A stretch of DNA of 64,000 bases from the NCBI RefSeq assembly GCF_000003815.2, contig NC_049979.1, positions 2,284,385 to 2,348,384 of the forward strand, read 5' to 3'. The notes under the pieces are model-generated. The model did no database searches. It had not been told where the DNA came from and worked only from the letters and a program-made list of their open reading frames with translations. The translations under genes and the position numbers were made by a program. Each line of letters starts with the position of its first letter. Within the stretch, counting starts at the first letter, position 1. Of the stretch, positions 9,670 through 20,888 are shown one piece after another. This DNA is from Branchiostoma floridae. Lineage: Eukaryota; Chordata; Leptocardii; Amphioxiformes; Branchiostomatidae.

Positions 9670-12224
9670 CTTGTTACGGTACTGCAGCGGGGCTTGCGGT
9701 TTTGAAATCTCGAGCTCTGGACATGCTGGTAAATAGCTCTTGGGACAGAGAGTAAAAGGGTGTAGGTTTGGGCCGCCTAATTTGAACTATAGTTGTCAAA
9801 GCTAATCTTCTTCATCAGCCTTAACCCTTATTGTGTTCAGGTCCATTAGACCCAGGCTTAGTTGACAGATCTTGACAGTTTGAGGGTTAAGGACAGTGTT
9901 GGAACCGTCTAAAGGTGCCTTTTATCAAAGTCAACACGTGTTTCCTGCTATGATTACCAAGACTCGGACGTACTTGAGGTCTTTCAGCCAAAAGCAACAC
10001 CAAAGGATGCCGTTCCAAATCCAACAGCAGCTCACGGCGGAGTCTACAATAGGGGTTATCGGCTATCGCTGCACTTGCATATCAAATGATAACACCTAGT
10101 GCTCAAAACCCCCAAGTCAGACTTTTGAGCGAGGCACTCAAACATCAACTTGCGCCAAACGCACAAAAGACATGTCCACCTTATGTAAATAATTTTTTAT
10201 TCACGAGTCGTGGTCTAATACTTCTCGGCTTTGACAAACACCGACGCTTTTAGGTTTTGGTGTGAACCTGGACGGCTGGCTGCCGCCACACAAAACGGGC
10301 CATTACCACTTCTGTTGGAGTTGTCAGGACCCGTCAGTACTTACTTAAGGCGAGATCACTTTCTGCGTACATTTTCTGTCGCAGGATTTTCATGGTCGTT
10401 GCCTTTTGTGACGGTCGTCGTCTTTTCATGTACATTACTAGTATCACGCCCCGTCACTTACAGTGTATCAGCACGCGCTATCCAGTCCCTAGTGGCCTAA
10501 ATTAGGGTATTGTTTTGCGATGATTATTTTACCATTCGTGTAATCTAACTACTAGTACTTGCTAAATGTACTTTCTGCGTTGTGTCAGTACCCCCTCCCT
10601 CCTGAACTTTGAAGTTTACAAGTTTTCGCTTGAATATGGCGACGACCATTTGAAAAGGCATTCGCACTGACCGATTACGAGTCGTCCATTTGTCGAATTT
10701 GACCGAGCGCTTACGTCACGCGGACATGTGTCATTACCTTGCCGAGTGAAACACCTATTTTTGGCCACGTGCCTCGGTCAAGGCAGGTGACAACAAAGCA
10801 GGTGTTTCAGTCTCATTTGAAGTGCGGACATGACGCTATGCAGCCTGCGCATTCCAAGACATTAAACTCCGATTAATTTTCGCAGACCCTCGCACAAACC
10901 CGCCCTAAAAGGCGATTCAATTCCTTGTAGAAATCCGACCTTGACTTAAATTTGCAACATTATCTTAAGACGTCGCAGGTGAGAGAGCACGGTGTTACAC
11001 CTCTTCCATTGTACTTTCACTACTCGAGTGTCCTTCCCCTAACAATGGACTCCACACACAACGTCACGGCGTCCTCCCGTGAAGCACAGCTGCAAAGTTT
11101 GCCGCATGTTGTGCGGAGGCCCGTCGCTGCGCTGGCAACCGACAACGAAAAGACGTCATCCGATTCAAAACATTCGCATTGAGGTCCGGAGCGGAGAACA
11201 GCCACCCACAACGCCGGCGGCTTTTTGAATGGCCGGAGGGGTAATGGAATAGCCATTTCTCTTCAAGACATGTCGACCTGTTTAAGACAACGCCTTTGTT
11301 GAGCGCTCCTTCTCCTTAACTACGAGATAAGACGGAGTTATTTCTCGCCGATTCGCAGGCTGGTGACAAGACGGACTGCGCTTTCCTTGCACGTTTAAAT
11401 CTGAATCTTAAGTCCTTCCTGATTTTCTTGGAGCACGAAGGTTGTGTTTGTGTTTGTGAGACCCAAATTTTCTATTATCAAGTGCAGCAACATTAACACG
11501 TGCACGATGCCACGGACTTCTGAAGTTCTTCTGAAGATTACGTAAGGTAGGTGCGCTTGTAGGTCTTACTCTTGAACCAAGATTATGTTTCTTTATCGTG
11601 TGACTCTTGCCATACATGACAAAACACAATCAATCCTCGGTACAGCCATTTCAGCGGGTTTGAAGGACGGGTTTTAAACGATCTATACTATGGGCCCAAC
11701 ATTGTAGCTATATATTGCTCGTTCCTGTCTAAGATATCCCTTATCTGTGTTGTAGGGCCGAAGTATCATGTTGTTACGGTCCTTAAGAGCTCCCGGTTGT
11801 CGCTGAGCAGGCGACCGTTTAAGCTAAAGTGACCGAAATGAGTAGTTCGAACGAACTTTATTGATTCCAAGACGTGTATTTTGTAGGTTCTGTGTCTTCT
11901 CGTACCTTTGAAATTCACTTTTACATCGCGGATGATATACCAGGTGTAAAATCATGGGTCACATACATCCGACATTGGTCACAATCCAGTGGAAAATGGT
12001 TTGAGTGTTTCGTAGGAACGGCTAAAAGGGTAAATACGATTTATCTTAACATAACATAGTATTAGAAAGGCACTTGAGATGGCTTTCCTCGCTCTAGCCA
12101 GGTGGGCACCTAACTTTGGTTGTGAAGATAAGAGGCGTTGTTAGAAGAGAGCTGGGCTCCGCCTCACAACACAGTACCCTGGACACAGTGGGTACAGCCT
12201 ACTGTTCAGATGGCCTGGGTCTCC
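9670..12224. other. No recognisable feature (2.5 kb)
   Basis: Scattered short open frames on both strands with no protein similarity that I recognise, and no clear repeat structure. It may contain regulatory sequence or diverged repeats that cannot be seen by eye. Confidence 0.45.
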
Positions 12225-12230
12225 CTTTGC

Positions 12231-12408
12231 CTAATCTCCAAGCAGATCCAAGCATAAGATAGTATCAAAGCTAGCAGAGGAGTGAAGCCGGTCAGGAGTG
12301 TGTATGCGACCAGAGGTGCCGGCCCGTTTGACTCCCTTTGGCCGGCTATATCCTCATGGCCAGCTTTGATACTATCTTATGGCACCGTAGGGTCTGCTTG
12401 GAGCCTAC
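12231..12408. mobile_element. Hairpin MITE, family 1, with 6-bp target duplication
   Basis: The left end CTAATCTCCAAGCAGATC is mirrored at the right end (ggtctgcttggagcctac). Inner arms repeat the phrase 'gatactatctta' in inverted form. The 6-bp CTTTGC lies directly on both sides (12225-12230 and 12409-12414), which I read as the target-site duplication. Related copies: 14861-15009, 22755-22908 and a half copy at 24660-24735. Confidence 0.75.
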
Positions 12409-12414
12409 CTTTGC

Positions 12415-13900
12415 CTACCCTTATCCGAATTGTAAGTAGTATGAGATAGACATGTGTCCGAAACCCAGGCTGGTTCAGAATATCAGACAGTCAACGTTAC
12501 CGTTGCCGATGGTAACGTTGAATCGTGTGGATATAACCTACTTGTTTCAGGTATTGTTGAAGATAATGTTTGATTCGTCAGCCATCTGCCATCCCGTAAT
12601 AAACTTTTCTTCTAACTTTTCTTCTAACCTTTCAACTCCAAATCTTGCTTAGCGTAGGGGATTCGTGGCTTTCCAGCAGCCCCGCAACAATTTGGAGCGA
12701 CTTCAAACCCAAATCCATGTCCACACATTAATCTGGCTCCTGTAGGCAGGTCTGGGACGTGTGGGGTTAGTCTGCGCCATTCCGACCACAATGACTTAAT
12801 GTTATGGATGGTATCGTATAGCTATAGAGACCCCGAACTTAATGCGCGGGAGCGAAAAAAAAAATATAATATCTAGTCCGAAAAAAATGCTGCTAAACCA
12901 CAGGACTTAACATCCGGTCCACTCTTTCCAAGGTTTGTCTTATGTTCACCTATAGTAAGACTGTAACTTACAGTGTAAGAAACAATCGTGCCCAATTCAA
13001 TAGATTAAATGTTTTTATCGCCATTCTTCTTAAAAGAGGAGGCAAGGGCGCTGTGGCCCCATGCCATGACCCTGTGCCCCCTTATAGACCGTAGAGCATG
13101 TCATCTGGCAAACATAAAATTCTGATAGATGCTATAGGGTCACATGTGGCCAGATTTTTAGAACAAGTGGAAATCATTGAGCGCACGGATGCCATCCATC
13201 AAATTAGCCATTGTTGCCTTAGTAAACTGTTTTAGTTTGTCACAAGGGAAGTTTCGATACACGGCCGCATTAACAGCTAAGCCATGTTGTGAAATATTCA
13301 ACACGATTTCACCCCATAGAATGGAAGATCCTTTTTTTACACATTATGTCAACGAAACAGCGATCGTTAAAGACCGTTCAATTACATACGGCCATTTCAC
13401 CTTTCGCGTCTAGTTAATGATCAAGATAACAAACAAGGAGGGGTACCTGGACACGAAGGTATTTACGACCACTTAATTTTGTAAAGTGTTTGCCCTAACA
13501 CCAAGCAGAAGAGTGGCTCCGGGTTGTTTTAAATTGCGCTTACCACTTTAGGAGTGGTACCAGGCTTTTAAGCACCCTATCGCGAGCCTCCTCGGATGTG
13601 CTCGGCACTTGGAGTGCAACCTGCCCGCCCAAGTCAATTGGCGCATACCTTGTTTTTTTTACGGGGTTGGATTCAGTTGTTACCTTGCTCATGGATACAA
13701 CTAAGTCGAAAAGATTGGGTGCGAAGAAAAGGCTATTTATGCCAGAATTTTTGGAAAAGGGGATTATTTCCGTATTCTTTACTTTGTCTCACGTTAGTAT
13801 ACAACTCATACCTTTTATAAGATGCCTGTGGAGATGTGTCGTACGGGAGCTTGTGTTTGTTTGTGTGCAATAGATAAGGTTGTGCCGTTATCAACTTGGC
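12415..13900. other. No recognisable feature
   Basis: Mixed-composition intergenic DNA with short open frames only. The start of a LINE 3' tail follows at about 13905. Confidence 0.45.
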
Positions 13901-13904
13901 AGGA

Positions 13905-13975
13905 ATTAATCAATCACATCAAGTGGTTTATTAATAAAAACAAAGATATTGCAGCCAGGGACTGAACTGTGAATT
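13905..13975 (-). mobile_element. LINE 3' tail relic
   Basis: On the minus strand 'ccctggctgcaa' is followed by an AT-rich part, 'aataaaccactt' and a GATT-rich end. It resembles the better-preserved tail at 47705-47800. Confidence 0.4.
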
Positions 13976-14276
13976 TGAGATGAAAGATTGTATATTACTG
14001 CTATTATCATGCCGGAAAGTTTCGTAATGTCAGCGATTGGCGGAAGGGGAACGTTCCTTTGTTTTGAGTGCTGCGGCCAGGCCTTTCTCCGCTCAAAAGG
14101 CCCTCGAGCGGTTATCGGGTACTCGCAGTTTGAAATCCCATAACTATAGCTGTGTGCGTTAGATATGGGTGACATTTTTTTATTACTTAATTAACAAGTC
14201 TGCTTACGATAGAAAGGAAAAACATCTTCAGATCCATGGTATCTTTTACGGATTTGCGGGCATAAAATTCGTATTA

Positions 14277-14439
14277 TACAAGCCGCTTAATCGCACGGCA
14301 TATTTGCCAGTGAATTTCGTGCAATTATCCGGCTGGTGCAATAATGCGAAGTTATCTAACTAGATCTCACCAGTTTGGGATTCCGTGCAGTTAACAGAAG
14401 TGTCCGTTAATCCGTTGTGCAATTAACTGGCTTCTATTG
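14277..14439. mobile_element. Pogo/Tc1-like MITE, decayed
   Basis: Shares 'agccgcttaat', 'ttgccagtgaatttcgtgca', 'ttatccggc', 'aatgcgaagtta' and 'gggattccgtgca' with the intact copy at 54327-54499. The right end '..ggcttctattg' is followed by TA. The left terminus is damaged. Confidence 0.6.
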
Positions 14440-14452
14440 TACCATTATCACC

Positions 14453-14582
14453 AGTGTCACTGACGAAGGAAAGTGGATTCTATCCGAAACGTCTGACAGT
14501 TTCAAAACCATATCCAGTTGCTTGAGTAACTATTTTTGGCGTATCTTATTACCTGGATGTCTAACCTACATCGACGTATTGT
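14453..14582 (+). mobile_element. Penelope-like fragment with hammerhead-like core
   Basis: CTGACGA (14460-14466), a stem GGAAAG/CTATCC with one mismatch, and GAAAC (14486-14490) follow each other, then 'ccatatccagttgcttgag' and 'aactatttttggcg'. The same motif order is seen at 38960-39045 (plus) and 23980-24032 (minus). Family knowledge: Penelope-like retroelements carry hammerhead motifs in their terminal repeats. Imperfect stem II and an unclear stem I suggest this copy is decayed. It ends just before the splice acceptor of the next gene. Confidence 0.5.
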
Positions 14583-14596
14583 ACCATTGTTTTCAG

Positions 14597-14639
14597 TTCA
14601 AGGCTGAAATGCAGGAATGAGAGCTTCTGTGCCGCCGCC
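14597..14639 (+). promoter_or_regulatory. 5' UTR with micro-uORF and probable splice acceptor
   Basis: 'ccattgttttcag' ends at 14596 with a branch-point-like CTAAC about 35 bases upstream, so the coding exon probably starts at 14597. A four-codon upstream ORF (ATG CAG GAA stop, 14609-14620) precedes the main start, which sits in the near-ideal context GCCGCCGCCATGG. Confidence 0.55.
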
Positions 14640-16704
14640 ATGGCACTGAACGAGGGCCGGTTCCTGGTGATCCAGCGCGCTGAGCGCCGAAACCGCATGG
14701 AGGCGTCCGTGTACAACAAGATGGAGAAGGTGCGCTACAGGCATGCGCAGAAGCAGCTGGACGAGGCCAGGGTGAGTGTAGTCTCGTAATCTTCGAGAAA
14801 CTATTAATTGTTTATTGTTTATTGACTCCTTTAGTTGTTGACATCTTATAACTGCAACATCTAATCTCCGAGCAGATCTTTCGTGACATAAGACAGTATC
14901 ATAAGCTGGGGAAGGAGTTTAGTCGGCAGAGGCTTCGCGTGCCCGGGCTAAACTCCTTCCCCAGCTTATGATACTATCTTATGCCACGCAAGATCTGCTT
15001 GGAGATTAGCAACATTTACATACTCTTCCAGGAGTAATAATTACACATAACACAATAGTTGCCTAACTGTCTTTGCTAGAAAAAAATCGTCTGTGCCAGT
15101 TGACAAAACGTTTTGAAAAATAAAAGTGGGGGAAGTCATCATCTGTCTGGATGCCAGACTCAAAAATACAGTTTAAATCTGTCGTTGTAAAAATGCGCCA
15201 TAAGTGTGCATATTCTAGCTCATGTTCCTGAAATATCATGAGTTCAACAGATATTTCGTGACTGTCACACTTTTCGAAATTTCAACGAACTTGCACCTAA
15301 CATTCATTCACGCACGCAGCCTTGCGGAATTAACACGAAATGCAGCCTCGCCTTCAACAACATATCATTGACTAAACACTTTCTCTGGTGTCAACTTTCC
15401 TCAAGGACCAGCCTTTAGTAAAATCTCCACAGCACTCTATAGTTCTTCAGTTAACACGTGTTTTGACTTAAAAGCTCGCCTAGTTTTCCCAGCCGCCCTT
15501 AACAACGTCACGTTTCTGTTTTGGCCACAAACGCTGCTCACTTTGTGTAACAAAATCCGGCAATTTGCGGTCGGAGTGGGAAGCTGAATAGGCTGTTATT
15601 GTTGGCGCCACACTAAGTGAGCCGCTCTCTCCCCGTGTGGTGCCTTGTTTGTGGTTCTTGCATTTCCGACAAGACGTGAGAAGTACCAGTAGCGTTCTCG
15701 TTGTCCGCACTTTCACCTGTCGTCGGGACTTTCGCTTTTACTTCACAATCACAGGATTTCTGTCTTCAAGAATATCTCAAGACCAACAGGTGGACCTTTT
15801 GTTATATCTAATTATGCATTCGAGGCTCACGTTTGGTGTAATGAACGTATCTAAAGAATTCCTTTGTTTTACTGGTATTTTCGCGAGGCTTGTGAAGTGC
15901 AATGTTTTATGCTCACGTCTGTGCTCTGTAAGCTACGTGCACCCAGTCGCTATATCACTGTGTAGTCATCATCATCATCATGGCACGGTATTGTCGCTCC
16001 CTCTGAGGAACTCCTCCCTTGAACTACTCCAGACTCTTCTGCATCTTGCAGTCTGTGGCCAGGTGGGACCTAGGTGTTTCTGCAGGTTGTCCCTCCACCT
16101 GGTGCATGGCCTCCCTCTGCGTCTCCTCCATTCTCTGGGAGTCTACTCCGTGACCCGTAGCGTCCACCTGTTGTCCTGTAGTCTTGCTACGTGTCCTTGC
16201 TACGTATCACTGTGTACTGTCTGGGTGTAAATAATGTCGCACAGGAGTCAAGTACAAGGACAAGATGCTCTGAACAAGGAAAGGAAACGTTTAAACTAGC
16301 TATAGCAATCCTGTGTACGTTTCAGTGTCTCGGGTTGGCATCTCGTCAAATTAACGGGTCTCGGGAACAGACATTTTAAATCGAAGGTCCTGTCGAATTG
16401 TATTGTATAACGTAAATTCGAATTGCAGGCATCGGGCCCAGAAGTTACATGTCCAGTGCGGAAGGTACAAAAACACACATACGCGCATACATACATACAT
16501 ACGTACATACATACATCATACATACATACATACATACATACATACATACATACATACATACATACGTACATACATACACTAGGCATGCACAAATGTCAAG
16601 ACAATCTATCCAGACATTCTTAATTCTACACACACACACAAGCACACATATTCCTTTGCACACAAACACGCTCACACACACGCACACACACAAACACACA
16701 CACA

Positions 16705-16742
<38 letters not shown>

Positions 16743-17958
16743 TATACACAAACACACACGCACACACACACATACATACACACACACACACACATAGATA
16801 CTTACAGAAACACACCTGCACGCACGCTCGCACACATATATATGTTATTTAGATCAAAAACGACTTGGCTCATGGTGTGTACGTGCTGCGTGGTAAGAAT
16901 TGTATCTTAAGAACTTTGTTTTAAGAAAACTGATTTTTACAGGGTCTTCAGGAGTTGCGTATCCAGCGGCAGTTCCAGCGCGTGCGCAGAACCGTGGTGG
17001 AAAACAACCTGCGTCAGGCGATGCTGAGGCGGCTGGAGCGGCAGGCGTCAGACAGGGCACTGGGGGGGACCGTCAACGACAACCTCGGGAAGTCAGTCTC
17101 TCCTGTTGTTTACCTGTTACAGGGCACTGGGGGGGACCGTCAACGACAACCTCGGGAAGTCAGTCTGCTACTGTTGTTTACCTGTTACAGGGCACCGGGG
17201 GGGACCGTCAACGACAACCTCGGGAAGTCAGTCTGCTACTGTTGTTTACCTGTTACAGGGCACTGGGGGGGACCGTCAACGACCGGTTCTTTAAGTAAAA
17301 GTTACGTTTACTTTTTGACCCTGTTTACATGTTTGTTTATATGTTGTTGTTTTATTGTAAATCCGTTCCTAAAGTAAAAGGTACGTATATTTTTTTTTAA
17401 AACTACTCTCCAAGCAGAGGTTTGGCCCCGGCTGTTTTTTTTTAGGAAATAACTAAACCTTTGGTCGGCCCTAGCATACCATACCACCGATCCGCAGAGC
17501 CTGGTAGAGGCTAATCTCATTACAATATCATCCCCTAGACACAAACTACTGCCACTGCGGCTTTAAAAGGCTTAAGGCTATGTGACCACATTTATCTTTA
17601 CCCTTTTGTGGGTTTCCTCCACAGGTATGGCGGTTTGAAGATGGACTCGCTGAAGCACGAGGTGGACCAGATGTTGAAGGACATGGACCCGGGCGTGCGG
17701 CGGGCCAAGCGCGCCCGCAAGCTGCTGGAGAAGGGGCGGCGCGACGGGCGCATCCGCCCGTACGACATGCACTCCGTCTGCCTGCCGCCCATCGTCGCCG
17801 ACACGCACGACGAGATCGACATCGTGACGGCGGCGCAGGAGGGCGGACCGGCGGCGGGGGAGAAGGGCCCCACCGCCGAGCCCAACCGGACCAGGCTGCC
17901 GCCCCTGCGCACGCTCAAGGCCAGCGTCGGGATTGACGACAGCGATGACGATTTGTGA
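14640..17958 (+). CDS. Spliced gene for a charged helical protein of unknown function (~216 aa)
   Basis: I do not recognise this protein. Proposed exons: 14640-14771 (44 codons, donor AGG|GTGAGT), 16943-17091, a 36-nt mini-exon 17259-17294 (donor AA|GTAAAAG), and 17625-17958 ending in TGA. Phases agree: 132+149+36+334 = 651 nt, 216 residues. Exons 1 and 2 are Arg/Gln/Glu-rich and look like continuous helix ([39 protein letters not shown]). Exon 4 begins [15 protein letters not shown], has a basic [15 protein letters not shown] patch and ends acidic (DDSDDDL). The start is fixed by Kozak context and a strong donor 132 nt later. The weakest junction is the exon 2 donor, AA|GTCAGT, which lies in a 67/68-bp tandem repeat; joining exon 2 directly to exon 4 also keeps frame. 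Intron 1 holds a MITE, an RTE relic and microsatellites. Coding GC is far above the flanks, and the downstream gene at 30 kb shares that trait. Confidence 0.7.
14861..15009. mobile_element. Hairpin MITE, family 1, with 6-bp target duplication (in intron 1)
   Basis: 149 bp, almost wholly self-complementary. Arms begin CTAATCTCCGAGCAGATC and end with its near mirror; the inner arms read 'ggggaaggagttta' and 'taaactccttcccc'. CAACAT lies directly on both sides (14855-14860 and 15010-15015). The best-preserved family member in the window and likely the youngest. Confidence 0.85.
15969..16190 (-). mobile_element. RTE-type LINE C-terminal relic (in intron 1)
   Basis: On the minus strand one frame reads '[20 protein letters not shown]', then '[14 protein letters not shown]' and a Ser/Arg-rich end before a stop. 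This is the RGRPxTRWRD signature at the C-terminus of RTE-class LINE proteins. It is followed by an (ATG)n tail at 15968-15981 on the minus strand, as expected for a short-repeat LINE terminus. One stop lies just upstream in frame, so it is dead. Confidence 0.75.
16480..16580. repeat. (CATA)n microsatellite
   Basis: About 100 bases of mostly perfect CATA/TACA repeats with a few interruptions. The open frames here on both strands are artefacts of the repeat. Confidence 0.95.
16629..16840. repeat. (CA)n microsatellite
   Basis: About 210 bases of interrupted CA repeats in intron 1 of the 14640-17958 gene, about 100 bases before exon 2. Confidence 0.95.
17052..17294 (+). repeat. 67/68-bp tandem repeat carrying splice acceptor and 36-nt exon cassette
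   Basis: Units start at 17052, 17119, 17187 and 17255 (lengths 67, 68, 68, then the final partial unit). Each unit has 'ttgtttacctgttacag' before a 36-nt block encoding ALGGTVND plus NLGK (units 1-3) or RFFK (unit 4). Blocks 1-3 end AA|GTCAGT and block 4 ends AA|GTAAAAG. Each block is phase 2 to phase 2, so any number can be included without shifting the frame. Unspliced read-through of 203 bases would shift the frame. Confidence 0.75.
17399..17520. mobile_element. Truncated element with CTCCAAGCAGAGG terminus
   Basis: Starts TACTCTCCAAGCAGAGGTT, like the termini of the 42150-42267 hairpin MITE, but no matching right end is seen. It lies in the last intron of the 14640-17958 gene, and the phrase 'agcctggtagaggctaa' follows near 17497. 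Confidence 0.45.
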
Positions 17959-18285
17959 TGACGATGGCGACTGGTACAGCACTGTTATGCTTTAAGTTTA
18001 GACTTTCGCGCAACATCAGACTGCCATAACTCATCATGCAACCCAAACTTTTGACCGCCTCTTCCGCCTTCGTCAAGTTTGTTGACCCTCTCACGTTGGC
18101 ACGTGACGTCAGGAATATAATGAGTTCAACGGTTGACTAGAGGTCAGTATCGCCCGCCGTCCCGGTTACATGGTTACATAAAGCATGCGCGTTCTGAATC
18201 GGCAGGAAGAAGAGGCCGACATTGTATCCCACGGGCCGACCAGACCGGACCAATCAGAGCAGACGACACTGTGGACGACTTGTAA

Positions 18286-18609
18286 AGCTAAGGGCACAAC
18301 CAGCCGTACGTGCAAATACGTGCTGTCTACGTGCCAAAACGTGGGCAATCTTTTGGGATCCGTAAGTACTGCCTCCGTACGAACTCGTAGGGAATCCGAC
18401 GGATTTTAGAGCACACAGACACGCCGTAGAACTTTACGTGCAGGCAAACTTCGTGTGCCATCGGGCTGCGGATTCGCCCCCCGTACGTGCCAGTACGGGC
18501 GACGTGCCTGTCCTGTACAGCCTAAACGTTTTCAGAAATACGTGGCGGACGTGGCCTCCCAAACAAACGTACGGACAAATTGCACGTACGGCGGATTGTG
18601 CCCTTAGCT
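18286..18609. mobile_element. PIF/Harbinger-like MITE with TAA target duplication
   Basis: The terminus AGCTAAGGGCACAA at the left is mirrored at the right (TTGTGCCCTTAGCT). TAA flanks both sides (18283-18285 and 18610-18612), the three-base duplication typical of PIF/Harbinger elements. The inside is rich in 'cgtacgtg' palindromes and has no ORF. It lies about 330 bases after the stop of the preceding gene. Confidence 0.75.
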
Positions 18610-18639
18610 TAAGTAGCAGACGGTCCACCGGAACGCCGG

Positions 18640-19795
18640 CAGGGTGTGTGAAAGGAATTCGATAACCAGTGATTTACCAACCTGGGAAAATTATCCACAG
18701 ACGAGAGAAGACTCACTTATACCTGCGTGGTATGATTTCAAAAATGAGCTACATAGATCTTACACAGCCTTTACTCGGAAATATGAATATTTATCAAAAC
18801 GCTTGTATATATGTTGTACAGTGAAAGGAGTGGTGAATGAAAAACTTTTCATTTGTTCGTGTCGTCGGCATGATCGCGATGTTAGAGAAATACAGTACAA
18901 GAGAAAAGAGAAAATCAGTACAATAAATTCCGAATTTTTTCTCTTGCGAATTCGAACGTACTGATATCACAAACCCCTACCTTTGTCTCAGAATGCGGAA
19001 CATTTCCACTACCGCGTTTGATTTGGAAATGCGGACCGAACATTTGTAGCAAAAACGTTGAAATTTACTTAAATTTTGTCTTTTATATTCCTACATAACA
19101 CGTTTACGGTTATTTTGCTGTGTGCTTATGTGCATGTCTCTACGTTAAGATTGAGTTGATGTTTGAATCAATACCACGGATATAATTATAGATTTACACA
19201 ACAAAAGTTGAATGGATGTAACGCCAGTTCATGCACCTTTATCCGGGGATAACCTATATCCGTTATTTCTAGTATCAGTGTTTGTAGCTTGCTTTAAACT
19301 GCAATGTTTTGAAAATATTACTGTTTGATATGAACAACGGATATATTTGGACACACTATGACTTTGTGCAGTTTGACATACAATATACCGCGCATATCAT
19401 GATCAATACAAACCGTTCCAGGCTGCAAAGGGCAGTTGTATTCAGTATCCTCGCCCAACTGTAAACATCGTGACAAGGTCACGGGCATGGAAGAAGCGCC
19501 ACCTTTCGAAATTGGCTGAGATTGCAGCCTAAGATTTCGTGTATTGTGACGGTGCTGTATGTAGGTAATAAAGAGTTGTAACATTTTCGGTTGTTGTCGT
19601 CCAATTTTTCCTGTGGCGTTGTACATGTTTGGAGATTTGTTGGTACCAGACAAAAAGTCCGATCTGGTGACATTTTGGCCACACTGTCCCCCCACGTTTT
19701 AAGCCAACGAAAATATGTTTTCTTCAATTTCATGCCATGAATGGATTTTTGTATAGCGTGGAATTTTTATTCTAACAAGCAAATTTGAAAAAAAA
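18640..19795. other. No recognisable feature
   Basis: AT-rich intergenic sequence. Short open frames on both strands carry no recognisable domain. Confidence 0.45.
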
Positions 19796-19798
19796 TGG

Positions 19799-20478
19799 GT
19801 CATATCTAAACGCCCACCGCGGAGCCTGTTGCAAGGCTAACCCTGCCCACCGAACGTAATTACCGCCAATGGACAGGAGTAAGCTTCCGTGATCGGTCCG
19901 TATCTAACGCCCGCCACGGAGCCTGCTGCAAGGCTAACCCTGCCCACCGAACGTAATTACCGCTAATGGACAGGAGTAAGCTTCCGTGATCGGTCCGTAT
20001 CTAACGCCCGCCACGGAGCCTGCTGCAAGGCTAACCCTGCCCACCGAACGTAATTACCGCTAATGGACAGGAGTAAGCTTCCGTGATCGGTCCGTATCTA
20101 ACGCCCACCGCGGAGCCTGCTGCAAGGCTAACCCTGCCCACCGAACGTAATTACCGCCAATGGACAGGAGTAAGCTTCCGTGATCGGTCCGTATCTAACG
20201 CCCGCCACGGAGCCTGCTGCAAGGCTAACCCTGCCCACCGAACGTAATTACCGCTAATGGACAGGAGTAAGCTTCCGTGATCGGTCCGTATCTAACGCCC
20301 ACCGCGGAGCCTGCTGCAAGGCTAACCCTGCCCACCGAACGTAATTACCGCTAATGGACAGGAGTAAGCTTCCGTGATCGGTCCGTATCTAACGCCCGCC
20401 ACGGAGCCTGCTGCAAGGCTAACCCTGCCCACCGAACGTAATTACCGCTAATGGACAGAAGTAAGCTGTCTTTATCGG
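19799..20478. repeat. 97-bp minisatellite, seven units
   Basis: Starts of 'tatctaacgccc' at 19901, 19998 and 20095 give a 97-base period, and the array has about seven units. Two variants occur, 'cccaccgcgg' and 'cccgccacgg', in the order A B B A B A B. Each unit contains 'ggagcctgctgcaaggctaa' and 'gtaattaccg'. 97 is not a multiple of three, so it is not coding. Confidence 0.9.
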
Positions 20479-20888
20479 TCCGCTGCTCTCTAAATGGGAC
20501 CACCGGAACCGCTCCCGTTCCCAGGGGATCACTGCTCCCGTGCCCAGGGGACCGCCATCTTACCTGACCTTGAACTGTCAGAAAGAAGGTCGGCACTCGG
20601 TGACCTTTAATTTCTGTACACGTAATTTGTTTTATTACGGCTATAATGTTATTTATCTTCACATTTATGCGCTGATACTTGACCATTTTGGTTCCTAATC
20701 GGTGGAAAGGATAACCGATCGTAAAGGGAGCAATGTTTGTGTTTGTTTTCTGTGGTTGCCATGACGACATCGCCGTCTAATCGACCTCAAGGCCGATCCT
20801 GAGCCCGTTATTTATTAATAACAGGCACAGATACGTAGAAAGCCGGACAAACATTTCGTGATAGGTCTGGAGAACCAACCTAATGCTA

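Noticed and set aside
16296-16910. Cys/Tyr/Val or His/Thr repeat ORFs on both strands
   Set aside because: Translations of CATA and CA microsatellites.
17578-17982. Minus-strand ORFs opposite exon 4
   Set aside because: Shadows of the GC-rich exon; splice phase supports the plus frame.
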